Shown piece after piece: positions 46,718 to 58,663 of a stretch of DNA of 64,000 nt. The notes beneath the pieces are model-generated. The model had not been told where the DNA came from. It did not search any database and saw only the letters and a program-made list of their open reading frames with translations. The position numbers and the translations under genes were made by a program. Position 1 is the first letter of the stretch, and each line of letters opens with the position of its first letter. Location of the stretch: NCBI GenBank assembly GCA_037178675.1, contig JAYMGJ010000066.1:1-64000 (forward strand). The letters run 5' to 3'. The DNA is from Scleroderma bovista (taxonomy: Eukaryota > Basidiomycota > Agaricomycetes > Boletales > Sclerodermataceae).

Positions 46718-47140
46718 CTGTGCACACAGGGCTGGAGGTATATTGCGAGGTCTTATGGGCAAAGGTCCGAGAGGGGATATGGAAGCTATGATTAGCGCTG
46801 TCGTGTCCTGGCTACTACTACTCCATTAAGAATTTATTTTATAACCTTGCAGGACAAGTACCACAAGGTTGATATCGCCCAGCGCTGTATAACCGTGACC
46901 GCAAGGTTACGCAACGATCGATATGAATCTTGCTGTAACGTCAGGAAAATTCTTACAGAGCGGCAACTGGCCAGTCCAGACAAACATGCTTCAATTGTGG
47001 CAGAGAACATATTATGGACGAAAGCACATGATAGTAATCAGTCATCGAAACCAGATCGTAACATATGTAGGTGCAAGGGTCTTTGGTCGATCACGGACCG
47101 TCGCCTACTTGACAACACACCTGAAAACAATCGCACAAGG

Positions 47141-49159
47141 CTATGGACTTGTTACCACCTTGGACATGCTGAAGATGGATTCCCACTCTGCGGGATGTAC
47201 GCCACCCGAGATGCTTCTCCACCTCCCAACGAAATTGCAAGAGGACAAAACTGTCGCAGGAAGCATCAATTACGGAGATCTGAACTCCACACGAAGTCTT
47301 GACTTACTGTATCCCCTGAACAGGGCACGGCCAAGTGGTTCTATTTGATTCATCTACGCTTCCCTTAAGACAGAAGTGGTTTAGAAAGAGCATGGAGACT
47401 GACTGGTTCACGCAAAAGAACAACCAGCCCATCAGACGGCCGTATTCTTCCAATGTACTTGTATCCATTCCATGCTGTAGCATATGGTTCTTCCGTCTGA
47501 GGGACCACGTCAGGAAATGCAACGCGAAATGACATGGATACCATACCTTCCCCACAACGATAACATCACGAACACCACTGTAATCCAGATCCTCAGTAAC
47601 AGGACCCGCCTGTTCCGAGTCGTCTTTCAGCGGAGGCTGCGTATAACACGCTTTAAAAGAACCGTTTTGTCCGATAATTTCTATTCCCTCCTACGAAGCA
47701 CATCAGGTCAAACCTTGCCTCAGGAACAGAAAATCAGCTTACCTCAGTTTCATACCATCGAGAGCCTTCAGGCAGAAATGCGTTAAAAAATGCGTTTTTA
47801 CCGTCCGTCACAGGGACAGGCGATGCCGGCGCATAGCAGTAGTACTCTTGGAAGCGCACGTACAGGGGGAACCGACCAAAGGCAGGATACATGGAGGGCG
47901 CATCTGACGAAGATAAGATTGATTTATAAACGTCTGGGAAAGGTGTCTGAACCGAATGAGACTACAGTTAGCCTTCTGAAAAAGATTACTGACTATGGAG
48001 GATCCCTGCCAATGACCAGACAACGTTCCAGGGGCGTAAAATCCTACGGTGGTGTAAAGCGGCATGCGATATGGACCAAGTCCACAACGAAACCAGTCTG
48101 GATCGTGGCTTCGGCTCTTGGGAGAGTTGACACGTGTGCTGATTAAGCGAGTATTGCACTGAGTGTTAAAATGTTCGATGTCCTCTTTTGTGGGTCCACG
48201 CAGTATTCCTCTCATCAGAGCCTCCTGGCGATTATCGGGAAGTTCGGGGGGTGCTTGAAGAGGAAAGTGCTCTGCCCTGGCGAACTGGCCAAGAATGGCG
48301 AATGGAGCTACGGGTGGGGGAGTAAGGGTAGTCTTTTCCCCGAAATACTGCAGCGTTATCATGTGTGGACGCGGTGGAGGGTAAGTTCCGTGGTTGGATA
48401 CGGTTGGTTTGGCCTCGTGGTAGGGGTAAAACATATATTCAGGCTCCGTAAAACAAGGGTACTGGCTTTGATGAGAACCTCGTGGAACGTGAAAACACAT
48501 GTACGTACGCGGAACCCTGCATACGCATAATGCGAGAGTAGGTCCATGAATTCTTGTCTAGCTTGTGTTGATTCTTTATGAAGGTTGCCTGTGTCAACAT
48601 TTAATATGGCGATGCTCCACTGTGAAAGGACCTTACTATCTGAAGTGAGGAACCAGAATAAAGTGACCGCTAGGGTATTGACCTCGTTCTCCAGGGGCCA
48701 TCCGTTGTTATCTGCGGCACCTTTGAAGAGGTGCTCTCGGAGAAATTCCTGTAAAAATCCAGGAAGACCAGCCCAGATAATTTGTTCGTAGTTGCGGCCG
48801 TCATCTTCAAGAACTAAAGTATAAACGGTCGCAAGGACTCCTGCCAGATTAGGGTGCTGAAACTCCCTCCGTCGAATGGACTGGAGGGCGGCATAGCGAT
48901 TCTTCAGCTCGTGCTTGAGATTCGTCACAGACAACCTCTCAGATGGCAGATGGCGATAGGGAGACACGTCGAACCCATCTGAATAAAGCATCAGATACAG
49001 ATGGGGGTTGCGCTCCACGGAAAGGGCCTGATTTAACGTTCGACAACAGAGACGGAGAGTGCGCAATACGGACGGTGGACCGCAAGAGTTGTCGCCAGTA
49101 GTCAATAAGACGATGTGCTCAAGCAGCTCCAACGGCGTAGTGAGGAGGGATGCAGCCAT
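47141..49159 (-). CDS. F-box protein with C-terminal W/G-rich module (copy B)
   Basis: Paralog of copy A, 424 bp upstream of it on the same strand. The ATG at 49159 starts MAASLLTTPLELLEHIVLLT (F-box), then SCGPPSVLRTLRLCCRTLNQ and NPHLYLMLYSDGFDVSPYRH. The helical middle has ATVYTLVLEDDGRNYEQIIW. Later exons: MITLQYFGEKTTLTPPPVAP, RGPTKEDIEHFNTQCNTRLI, HDPDWFRCGLGPYRMPL, GTLSGHWQGSSIV, EGIEIIGQNGSFKACYTQ, VRDVIVVGK, then across a splice TEEPYATAWNGYKYIGRIRP, SDGLVVLLREP, and finally NFVGRWRSISGGVHPAEWES and FSMSKVVTSP with a TAG at 47141. The exon around TTWPCPVQGIQ is hard to place, so one internal junction is uncertain. Otherwise apparently intact but strongly diverged. Confidence 0.78.
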
Positions 49160-52100
49160 ACTTTGATGCAGAGCACATACGCCGTAGGGGCCATAATATG
49201 TGGAATTGCGTCGAGATCGATCTGGCGGCGACCTGGGGATTGTGCCCAGGTTATGCCTCGGAAGGATAGATTGTCACGGCATGCTGCGACACGTTTCGCA
49301 CGGTTGTAGCGAGCTCAAGCAGCCTTGACGGAGTCCGCTGAACGCGGTGGACAGTCATGAGCGGACATAATTTCACGGTCCAGTTCGGGCCATCTGAAAA
49401 TTCCCCGGTTACTTAAATCCGTTCGATCACGGGTGACCCGATATGAACTGATCGCCCGAAGTGGCGCAACCTGGACATACAAAAAAGGCAGGAACAGAGA
49501 TCATGGGCCCAACAATCCCTTGATGAGTTTTTCAGTAGGGCTTAAGGATTATGGGTCCACCCCCTGTGCAGTCGAGGCCTGATGCCAATGGATGCCTTTG
49601 TATGCTCAGCTGTCACGGACGAACGTCGTACAAGCCGAGCCCGACAAGCTACATTGAAAATGTCACATGTATGACCTCCGTCCACTGTATTTGCCACCGA
49701 CGTCGAAGATCATATACTCTGGGTGGATCTCGTGAGCTAATCAAGGATAAGAACATGGAATAGCATTCACTGATCAGAAGGACCAAACCAGATCAACTTC
49801 GGATCTGAACATCGTGATATGGAGCGTCCACGGCGACCAACTAATGTAAAGTTCCACTTCGATATTACACTTCCGCCGAACTCCACTGATCTAGCCTGCA
49901 AGAGGGATCCTTCCAAAAATCGGAACCAATGTCGCACTGCTATCGTATCCGTCCACGGGACCCGAGTAGTCCCCCAGCCACTAGTATCTCGCGACCGTTA
50001 CCACCTTGTCTTTTTTGGACCTTTGCAGGGGTGCTGAAAAGGTTAACTATGTGAAACACGACCATAAGCAATTTCCGCAGCGAGGATGTTATAAGCACGT
50101 AAGATGGTCTTCGGAATTTGCCAGAGCCCGAACAGGGAAAATATTGACGACTGACATACAATGTACCGCTGGTCGGAAGGATGCGCCATGTACTTTGCGG
50201 TCCGTTTGGTATGTATATCGGATGCAATCCTGACTGCAGAGGTATTGCACGGTACGGCCCAGGCTGTGCGCTCGTTTCCCGAGTGGCCAAATTACCGGAT
50301 TGGAATGCAATGAGTCAATCCTTTCCCAGGCCTCATTTCTCCGTGACGTACGAAGCCAGCGACTAGCGTAATTACGATCGTGAGGGCCCTTTGCAGACCG
50401 AATCTGCAATGCCTCCAGCGCTTGTATATTTGTGCGTAACGAGGCTGCCACATAACCGGTGGCCTGGCCGGTACTGAATCCTGCCTTGCAATGCATCGAT
50501 AAAAGGCAGTGTTAGATGAAAGCAGTATTATCCCATGCCGGAGCTGCGAGTCTGCAAATATCAAATTTTAGGTTGACAGTTTTCAAAACGATTTGTTTAG
50601 TCACCCGGTCATCGGGAGCTTGCGGAGATGTGATGCAAAGTGGCAATACCTGGTCACAAATCGCTGGTTGAGGTGGGGCCAGAACACGTACGGAAAGAGG
50701 ATTCCTTGTTTCGTGGATATACCTTGCTTCAACCTACAAACAACCTTTGTCACGGATGTGATATGATGTTCATATGTTGCATTCTTGCCAGAACGTCACT
50801 GCCAAATGCCACGATGCTGTCTGCCACACCCAAAAACCTTCATGGGGCAATCATATTGGTCCCAAATGCACGAGGTGTACTGAGCATGCCGAATTACTTC
50901 TAAAATGAGCACACGCGATATTATGCACATACCTGCGGACGCAGTCCAACCCACCATGGACGTTCGAAGTCGCCCACATACCGGCAACTAGTTAAAGCGA
51001 GTGGTTTGCCAGAGCACCAGGGGCCATGAGCCAAAAATAAAGTCATACACGCATAACATTGGGCTCTTCAATGTGTATTCATAAATTACCCACCTACAAG
51101 TGGCTCAAGTGTGGAACGTACCCACCGTCCAACTTAAGCAACACCCATCTGAATTCTGGATCGTATGTATAGTCCAGATAAACCGCTTGCTGGAGGATCA
51201 GCGTTATCTAAAATAGGCACTGGTCCGAAATTCCGATACCGATCGCAGCGCATTGCATACGGACGTGACCATGAGTGGGACACGTGCAAAAGGCCCATGT
51301 AATAGTACTTACCGTTGTCCTCCACCGAACGGTTATTAGGCCCAGGGGCCAATCTATGCACCAGCCAGCGGGGCCGGAATGCCATATACAGGGATCCACA
51401 TTACATGCCGAGGATGACGGTGAAGGACTTGATAAGGACATCGCACGGAACAGCCCCCGAAAGCAAGGGCGCCGTCTCGCTCCACGTCGTATGTCTTATG
51501 CCGCATAGCGGCATGGGGTGGGCCAGGCGGAACGATTTAAATATCCGACATGAGCTGTGGAAGGTGCTCGGCGCACACCCACTTGTTGGAAACTGAATAG
51601 TGTGAACACGCGGGTGCTGATAAGTTCGGTGCAAGGACTAGGGTAGCGAATAGACAGTAGAAAGTTTTGAATTGATACCATAGGCGGTTGGTCTTTAGGC
51701 TGCTGGAGGCTGCCGCTGGACGGTCATATAACATGGAAATATCGGGGTTAGTGATATGAAGCAGCCGAATGACAAATGACTACGAAAGCTGGATGTACGC
51801 ACATGGAGGGTAAATGCATGGCAATATAATTGTAGTCTTTGATGGTATCATTGTCGCGTAAACGGATTTATTCCGCAGGCCTTTAACGAAAGTTGTTAGC
51901 ATAGGCACCTCAAAAGAATTGCTGTTCAACAGTCTCTTGTACTTGACGTCGCGGGCCCTCTCATTGCCCCCCAAGCGTCTAAGCGAGCACAAAAGGTGTC
52001 TTACTGCAGCATACTAATCCTTCCAAATGAGGAGTGGAATAACTGGTTCATTCCCTCGTGGGTAGTTTCGCAGATTAGCATCATAGGCTAGTCTCCAGAC

Positions 52101-52277
52101 CCGAGTATCAGAATCTGGGTGATAGTCGTTCGAAGTAGTACATATTTAGGTGATTGATGCTAGTACTGATCAAGATAATCAAACCGAAATGCTAGATGGA
52201 CCGGCCCTAAGCTAGCGGATATCACAGAAGAAAAAAAGAATAACTCGCTTTCATCCCACTCGCCGTATCATACAAAA
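49160..52277. other. Gene-poor stretch, no gene seen
   Basis: About 3.1 kb between the start of F-box copy B and eEF1B-beta. Frames are short and conflict between strands. I looked for a further F-box paralog (GRWRDT, WxG, AWGxF motifs) and found none. Confidence 0.4.
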
Positions 52278-53261
52278 ATGTCTGCCAAGTTGGATGCTCT
52301 CGAGGAACATCTTTCAACTAGATCCTACGTAGAAGGGTGCGTTTCATTTCTGAACATTCCGATTTAGCGTGATGAGTTTAACGCTATGGTCCGTGTTTCC
52401 AAGAAGCGACTAGACACCGCTGTCCCAGTATGCCGATATTTTTTACCTAGCATTCTGAACATTATTCTTCTGCCCGATTTGTTTCACTAGATGCTAACGT
52501 TTCCTCCCGTTTTAGATACGCACCGTCCCAAGCCGATGTCCATGTTTTCAAACTAATCACGGAACCCATTGCCTCATCATACCCCCACATCAAGAGGTGG
52601 TATTCACACATCAGGTCCTACAGTGCGGAACACGATGCTTTACCTGGCACCAGCACCGCTGGTCAGGCTTTCGTTCAAGCGGCCGCAGAATCCGCTGCCC
52701 CTGCAGCAGATGCAGAGGAAGAAGACATCGACCTCTTCGGCTCCGATGAGGAAGATGAAGAAGCTGAGAAGCTTAAGGCCGAACGTGTTGCGGCCTACAA
52801 TGCCCGCAAAGCTAACAAACCTAAAACCATTGCCAAAGTTAGCACCATCATTCTTCGAAACTTGCTAGTTTCTGATGATTTTTTTGACTAGTCTGTTGTG
52901 ACTTTGGAGGTCAAACCCTGGGACGACGAGACCGACATGAAAGCATTGGAGGAATCTGTCCGTTCCATTGAGATGGAGGGTCTGGTGTGGGGAGCAAGCA
53001 AGTTGGTACCTATTGGTTACGGTATTAGAAAGTTGCAAATCACCCTTGTTATCGGTTGGTATCGTTCTCTTGTCGCACAGGCAACAAATATTGATGACCG
53101 TTTTTCAGAGGATGAACTTGTGTCCCTCGACGAGCTTCAGGAGAAGGTTGCCGAATTCGAGGACTACGTCCAAAGCACTGATGTTGCTGCCATGCAAAGT
53201 ACGTCTGCCATTTTTTACATTTCTTTTTGTGCCGTAATGGACTTTTGTCGCAGAGCTGTAA
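52278..53261 (+). CDS. Translation elongation factor eEF1B beta (GDP/GTP exchange subunit)
   Basis: Catalytic exchange factor for eEF1A in the cytosol; partner of the eEF1B-gamma encoded about 34 kb away. The ATG at 52278 gives [20 protein letters not shown], then after intron 1 [20 protein letters not shown] and [15 protein letters not shown]. An acidic linker follows ([20 protein letters not shown]) and [15 protein letters not shown]. The exchange domain reads [60 protein letters not shown] across a 66-68-bp intron, then [16 protein letters not shown] with a TAA at 53259-53261. The final exon supplies only two bases of Lys plus Leu and stop. About 215 residues, the normal size. Confidence 0.94.
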
Positions 53262-54410
53262 GTGGTACAATTAGTGGCCATCGTAGAGAACATTTGGGGA
53301 TGAATGTACTGTTACGAAGACATGAGGATATGTACGTGATGGATGTAGGAAATAGATGGTCTTTAGGGTGTAGTTCAATCGGATCATCATCGCTGGTCTC
53401 ACCATGTACAGCATGTCACTGGGGGCAGTGGTCGCTCGCAGGGTCCTGCAGTGTGACTGTTGCGTGCCGCAGCAAACTATCCACTAGTGACAGGGTGCTT
53501 GAGTACTAATGCAAGGGCATCAGCTCGGGTGCTGCGACTGCCGCATGTCAATCTCTGGCTGTGTGCGGCGATCTCTGGCTGCGATGCCTTACGACAGACG
53601 ATGTTGCAAAGTCCCAAGGTGGGCATTACGCGTCAAATCCGATCAGGAGAACAAGGTTAGCTCTCGCAGCGACAATGCGGGCTTCATCTTGACTCTCCCA
53701 TGGTGGTGGTGGTGGTGCCTTCTATCCTGCCGAGTGTTTCATTCATAAGTTGAATGGGCGTTTGTTATCGCACCGAGCGGGTTCATTAGCAATCAACATG
53801 TGAGTTTTCAACCAGCCTCTGTTCCGCGGTCGGTGAGGCTGAGCAGCCGTTCTCCACGGAGCGAGGAAACCCTGACAAGCTCGCGCACCACACAGCATGA
53901 ATGGAGCACAAGACTCGTGCCACTGCCAACCATCCGGGAGCTCATCGAAAAAACGCGGAAAGCTCGCTTTACGAGACGGTTGAAAGACTTCGGGATGTCG
54001 TATTTTTTTTTTGGTTGGTTGACCGCATTCTTCTCACCATTCTACGGCGGTTCACTAAAGCTCCGGAGAAAGCAGCGTAATTATGAGGACAGTCACCAAC
54101 GGCATTTCGGGCGCTTCCAAGATCTCTCGTATTGCGCACCCGTTCGATGCCTTGGCTGCGAACTTGATGTGAAGTGGTTATATGAAAGTTACACCCAGGC
54201 ACGCAGGTCAAGAGGGGAACCAAGATCAGATCTCAGAAGTGTGTCGACCACTTTATGCTGCACTTGTCACTGGCCTGATTCTCAACAGGAATGGTAAAGC
54301 GTCATTTGCTAGCAGCGGTGATCAGGTTACGCTAGGAATGGCACTTGGCCGTTCACCTCTTCCTTGAGAGTATTTAAAGGAACCTAATCATCGTCATCCC
54401 TCGAGTCAAA
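53262..54410. other. Intergenic, no convincing gene
   Basis: About 1.15 kb between eEF1B-beta and F-box copy C. It contains a (TGG)n microsatellite at 53701-53717. A 165-codon plus-strand frame at 53800-54297 has no ATG start (only GTG) and no domain, so I do not call it. Confidence 0.4.
53701..53717. repeat. (TGG)n microsatellite
   Basis: Seventeen bases of uninterrupted TGG repeat in the spacer downstream of eEF1B-beta. Seen directly. Confidence 0.85.
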
Positions 54411-56422
54411 ATGTCCTCCCGCTTAGAAACCATCCCTCTGGACGTGCTTTCTCACATCGTCTTCTTCACTGTCGAGCCTACCCCTTTGACACGTCTCGAT
54501 CCTCTACGTCAGCTCCTGCTTTGCTCTCGCACACTCTATGGTCTGTTGTCGATCCGGACGCGTCCTGAGCTATATGCTCGCATCTTTTGTGTATCTTTCG
54601 ACCTCCAGGGCTATCGGCGCAAAATCGGACAGCATGCCATGACGTCGTCGCGCCTTGCAGCGGAGCTCCAAAGGCGTCGACACGTATTGCGTCGCATTCG
54701 TCTCCATCAAGTGATCGAGGAACATCTCCTCGCAGACCTATGGGTAATCTACCTCATGCTTCTCAAGAGCGATGCTCTCGATGAGATGCATTTACACGAC
54801 GCCGGAGTTTCCAAATGGATAACGGATGTCCTGGAACGCTATTGTCAAGCAACGTACACCTTCGATGATCAAGTTGCCGCGCTCGCCATCACCGTGGCAT
54901 CTATGGTTTGGTCACACAGTGAATCCATATTTACCTTTATGGCAACCAGCTTCTCAAACGTTCCCGTCAGTTGACATCTCCGGTTTCCCGGCTGAGAATC
55001 GCAATCGGATACTCAGCGTGATACGACCATTTACGACGCACACGCCGCTGGTAAGCTTGTGATACCCCACCGATAGATGCACACGCTCACCGACAATACT
55101 TATTACAGGACCTTGACGAGAACGTAAGTGGCGTTGTTTGCCCGCGAATTTCATAGTAATCAACCGATGTGTCGTCAACTCAGGCTGCCGTTTCACCCAA
55201 TTTTAGCCACGGAGCGTGCATACGTACCATTCACAATGGGATGACGATATCTGTGCCGAATCTTAGCTTGTCTTCCATCTTCTTGACATTTGCCTTGAAA
55301 GAGGTGACGCCTCTACAAATCCCCCCTCATCTACCAGAAACGCGAGCAGAAGCGGATGCCGCGGGTAACGATGGACCAACGAAGGAAGACTTCCTCGCCC
55401 TCACGGCCACACGAACTCAGCTCGTGGCGGACTCATTTAATCACAATCAACATTGTGGATCTGACTCAGATCTTTCTCGAGAACGACGACGGCCATCAAG
55501 AAGCACGATGCATGATGAAGACTTTTATCGCATAACGCACCCCTTGGATCTCCGTGCACATTCTCAAGAACTTGAGGCATATTTTCCCGGACTGCTTACA
55601 GGTATATGGGAGGGAAGCTATATGGTTCGTCTCGATCGAAGCATAATGTAGGTCCACTGACACGCTCCGTTCAGGTCGCACCACCCATGTCGTGTTCCCC
55701 TGCCGCGCACCCTTTTAGTATTGAAGGGGACCGGGATTTTCTTTGCCGTCGGCCAATCCAATTTCAACTAGAAGAGCATCTTACCTTCACGCCGTGGCTT
55801 CCCCTGCCGATCGACCCCCCAGAAGGGTTTGATAGGGACGTACCGCGGAATTTCTCTGTTACTAGTAGTGTCAGAGACGGGGAACTTGAGGCACGTCTTG
55901 GCACCAACTACTGTAGGACAAGCTAACTTTCCATTAGAGTACTGTCGAGTTATCTGATGGCAGCTCGGAGAAAGCCTATCATTACGAGCCCTTTCAGCTA
56001 AGTGGCGTATCCAAGAGCGGCAGGAATGTGCGGCATGCCCTGGATGTCGTTATCACGGGCGAGGTGAGAGCCCCTTTGTGTCCTGCGGGGGGTTCTGATT
56101 TTACTCACGCTTTTCCGGCAGACTCCACGTCGTTTCCAACCCGCTTGGGGAGCGTTCAAGTTTACTGGACGGGTTCGTTTGTCTGATGGATTGATCACCT
56201 TAACGAGGGAACCTGTACGTCCCATATTTGATTTTTGATCATTTCATCGTGTACGAGGCCATCCGTTTTTAGCAAAACGATGGAGATAGCGGCTCTGGGA
56301 CGTGGGTGTTTCAAGGTTATCTTCGCAGCAGGCGTACGTTTATTGGAAGGTGGAACACATTACGTGCCACGAGCCAACCGGGTATGGGGGGAATATTCAG
56401 TGTCTGCAAGACTTCGGAGTAG
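54411..56422 (+). CDS. F-box protein with C-terminal W/G-rich module (copy C)
   Basis: Third family member, on the opposite strand to A and B. The ATG at 54411 gives MSSRLETIPLDVLSHIVFFT (F-box), then LRQLLLCSRTLYGLLSIRTR, PELYARIFCVSFDLQGYRRK and LLADLWVIYLMLLKSDALDE. Downstream exons: IFLTFALKEVTPLQIPPHLP, NDGPTKEDFLALTATRTQLV, HDEDFYRITHPLDLRAHSQE and PGLLTGIWEGSYMV. Then VAPPMSCSPAAHPFS, RRPIQFQLEEHLTFTPWLPL, HALDVVITGE, TPRRFQPAWGAFKFTGRVRL, SDGLITLTREP and QNDGDSGSGTWVFQGYLRSR, ending RTFIGRWNTLRATSQPGMGG and IFSVCKTSE (TAG at 56420). Six or more introns, some inferred. Reads as intact. Confidence 0.8.
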
Positions 56423-58663
56423 GTCGATCGTATCCCTAATATTCACTCCTAATACAGCGCACAAACATTTAGTATACATACGGACTTGCTTGTAGTATAG
56501 CTTGATGCTGAGAATCGACTGAATTAATCCCTTCCGCATGCGTGCACCGGTTATAGTTTTGAACACGGGCTCCGCAACCCGAGTATTCTGGCTCTGAGTC
56601 AACCTTGACCGATGAGCCTAATTTGGCAAGTTTCATCTACATGTCCCCTCCACGCCCTAGGGGTTACGGAACGCGACGAAAAGGGTCACACTGCCCTAGT
56701 CTTGAATGACATGTGCCGCAGCCAACGCACCATCGACGCGGCCGCCGGATTCCTTCAAGGATACCGAGCTAGAAAAATGCATCAGATGAAGCGGATGCGT
56801 AGTGGCAGCGATAATGAGCGTTGCTCCAAGGAACCAGCTTTGTAGTAAGGGCCACGATCGGACCCGACGTGAATAAAATGTTTTTCGTAAGCACTGCCAA
56901 GAGACAGGCGGTGATTGTTGTGAAAGGCAAGTACAAAGGGGTGAGGTGGGGTGCGTACAGAAATGAAATCGTAGTACATGCATCTGTACAAGAGTGAGAT
57001 GAGTCGACCCCTTTGTGCCAACCCACGCCGTTGCAACACCTAGGGGAAGTGCTCCCACGATTTAACGGAATGTCCTGACAGGAGCAGATCTGGTTGGCCA
57101 TGTGTTGGAAAACGAGGTGTGGCGGAGCAGACCAAGCAATCTTCGGAGTGGCATACCTCGCAGTTTCTGTCTTGACCTGAGCAGCCCACCAGAGCCAGGA
57201 GCAATTTCATACACTTAGTGTCCTCACGCCTAGCTCCAAGGGGAGTGTGACCGCCTATGGGGGTGAGGCCTGTGAAAATGGCCAGGGAAACGTGGTTTTA
57301 AATAGGATTCACAGGGGATGAAAAAATTGACCGAGCGATACGGACGCAGTTGTTGTAGAGATCTTTACTATGAGATGATCGTGATCACTGCGGGGGAAAT
57401 GTCCCGATAAGAGGTGATGTCCTAACTTGACCTCTTCGTGTTTCGGATAAACCAGGACGACCACGCTGATAAGAAGGCACTAACACTGGCCGCTAGCCCG
57501 GTAGTGGAAGCATGTGGAAACCGGGATGCACCACTACCTTGGCGCGACCTGCGTGAACTTTATCTGCGAAGGGGACAAGCAAGCCGCAATTTTGACTGAC
57601 GTCTGTCGACGTGGACCTATATACAAAACAAAACATGTGCGGCAGACCAGAAACAGAATTTATTAGCCCTGGAGGGAAAGCGGATAAATGCTGTATTACA
57701 AGGGGGTTTCACTCACGGGAGAAGCGCAGATGAGTAAGTGGCAAGGGTTACCGCGGCATTATGGGACTGCCCAGACGGCTGGGCTCGCACAGAAGGCATT
57801 GGCTGATGGGTGATATGGTTGGAAGCACGTTTGATAGTTTTCCGACTTGTAGTAGGACCACAGCAAAGGTACCATGAAACATCGGGATGAGGAAGAGCCG
57901 TGGCCCTGTGGATGCACACCCATGAGGTATTGGTGAGCATCTGGAGGGGGATACTCATGAACCCCGCGATAGACCGAGAAGTAGGGTACATAGGACATGA
58001 GGCCTGAGGTGACACATCACGCATCACGGGGCACCCCAAGGAACCATTCCCCACCAGCAGCAGGAAACATGCAAGCAGAGGCCATCCCTGTTTCCAGGAG
58101 AATAGGAGGAATTCTGCACAGCAGACAGCAGGGGGAGGAACAAAGTGATAGCATTTGCATGATGCCATATCCACTTTTATGAACGCCGATCAGTGCCTTG
58201 CTGAGCAGGGCCGCCGGTCCAGGACAGAGAAGACCTCCACACTGTGTTAGGCTATTCCGAGAAGAAGAGAAGCCGTTGATAATGGAAAAGAGGTTGCTGA
58301 AACTGATGCGGCTTGAATATTTGATGGGTGATTTGCAGCACGATAAGTCCGTGACCGTATTTGGTGAACGTGGATAGCAAGGTAGAAAAACTAACCAATC
58401 CTAAATCAGTGGTGCCGGTGAGGTGTAGCCCACCTTGCTGAGACGGTGAGGGGGGCTCATACATCCGGGGCCATCGCCAGTGTAGCGTCTAATGACTGGC
58501 CCTAGATAAACGCGCGTCGGGAAAATCACGTGTTGTCGGTGTGGCGTTGTTTGGTTCCCGACGATGGAGGAACGGTTCTCACGACAGCTGGCAACGACAG
58601 ACATTGCTTTTCTTCTCCCCCAACCAAGAGGAAAGAACTCGTCCGTTCCTTTCAAGTCCAGCC
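56423..58663. other. Gene-poor stretch with one weak candidate
   Basis: About 2.2 kb between copy C and the secreted protein gene. Apart from the candidate at 57713-58168 nothing is recognisable. The last few hundred bases include the promoter of the gene at 58664. Confidence 0.4.
57713..58168 (-). CDS. Possible small secreted or composition-biased protein (weak)
   Basis: Minus-strand frame from an ATG at 58168 (MASCKCYHFVPPPAVCCAEF) with a hydrophobic segment (GWPLLACFLLLVGNG). A second minus frame over 57759-57998 is also open and is rich in Tyr, Pro and His (HEYPPPDAHQYLMGVHPQGH), which looks more like a real protein. Both cannot be coding along their length; a spliced gene using part of each is conceivable. 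No family recognised. Confidence 0.25.
   Translation of the reverse strand: MASCKCYHFVPPPAVCCAEFLLFSWKQGWPLLACFLLLVGNGSLGCPVMRDVSPQASCPMYPTSRSIAGFMSIPLQMLTNTSWVCIHRATALPHPDVSWYLCCGPTTSRKTIKRASNHITHQPMPSVRAQPSGQSHNAAVTLATYSSALLP

Noticed and set aside
49160..52277. Possible fourth F-box paralog between copies B and C
   Set aside because: Searched by eye for the W-x-G, AWGxF and GRW motifs and the F-box start on both strands; none present.
53060..53114. Apparent insertion in eEF1B-beta ([17 protein letters not shown])
   Set aside because: It has GT...AG borders and its removal restores the family sequence [17 protein letters not shown], so it is an intron.
53800..54297. 165-codon plus-strand frame between eEF1B-beta and F-box copy C
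   Set aside because: No ATG (begins with GTG), no domain, no supporting splice signals; composition looks random.
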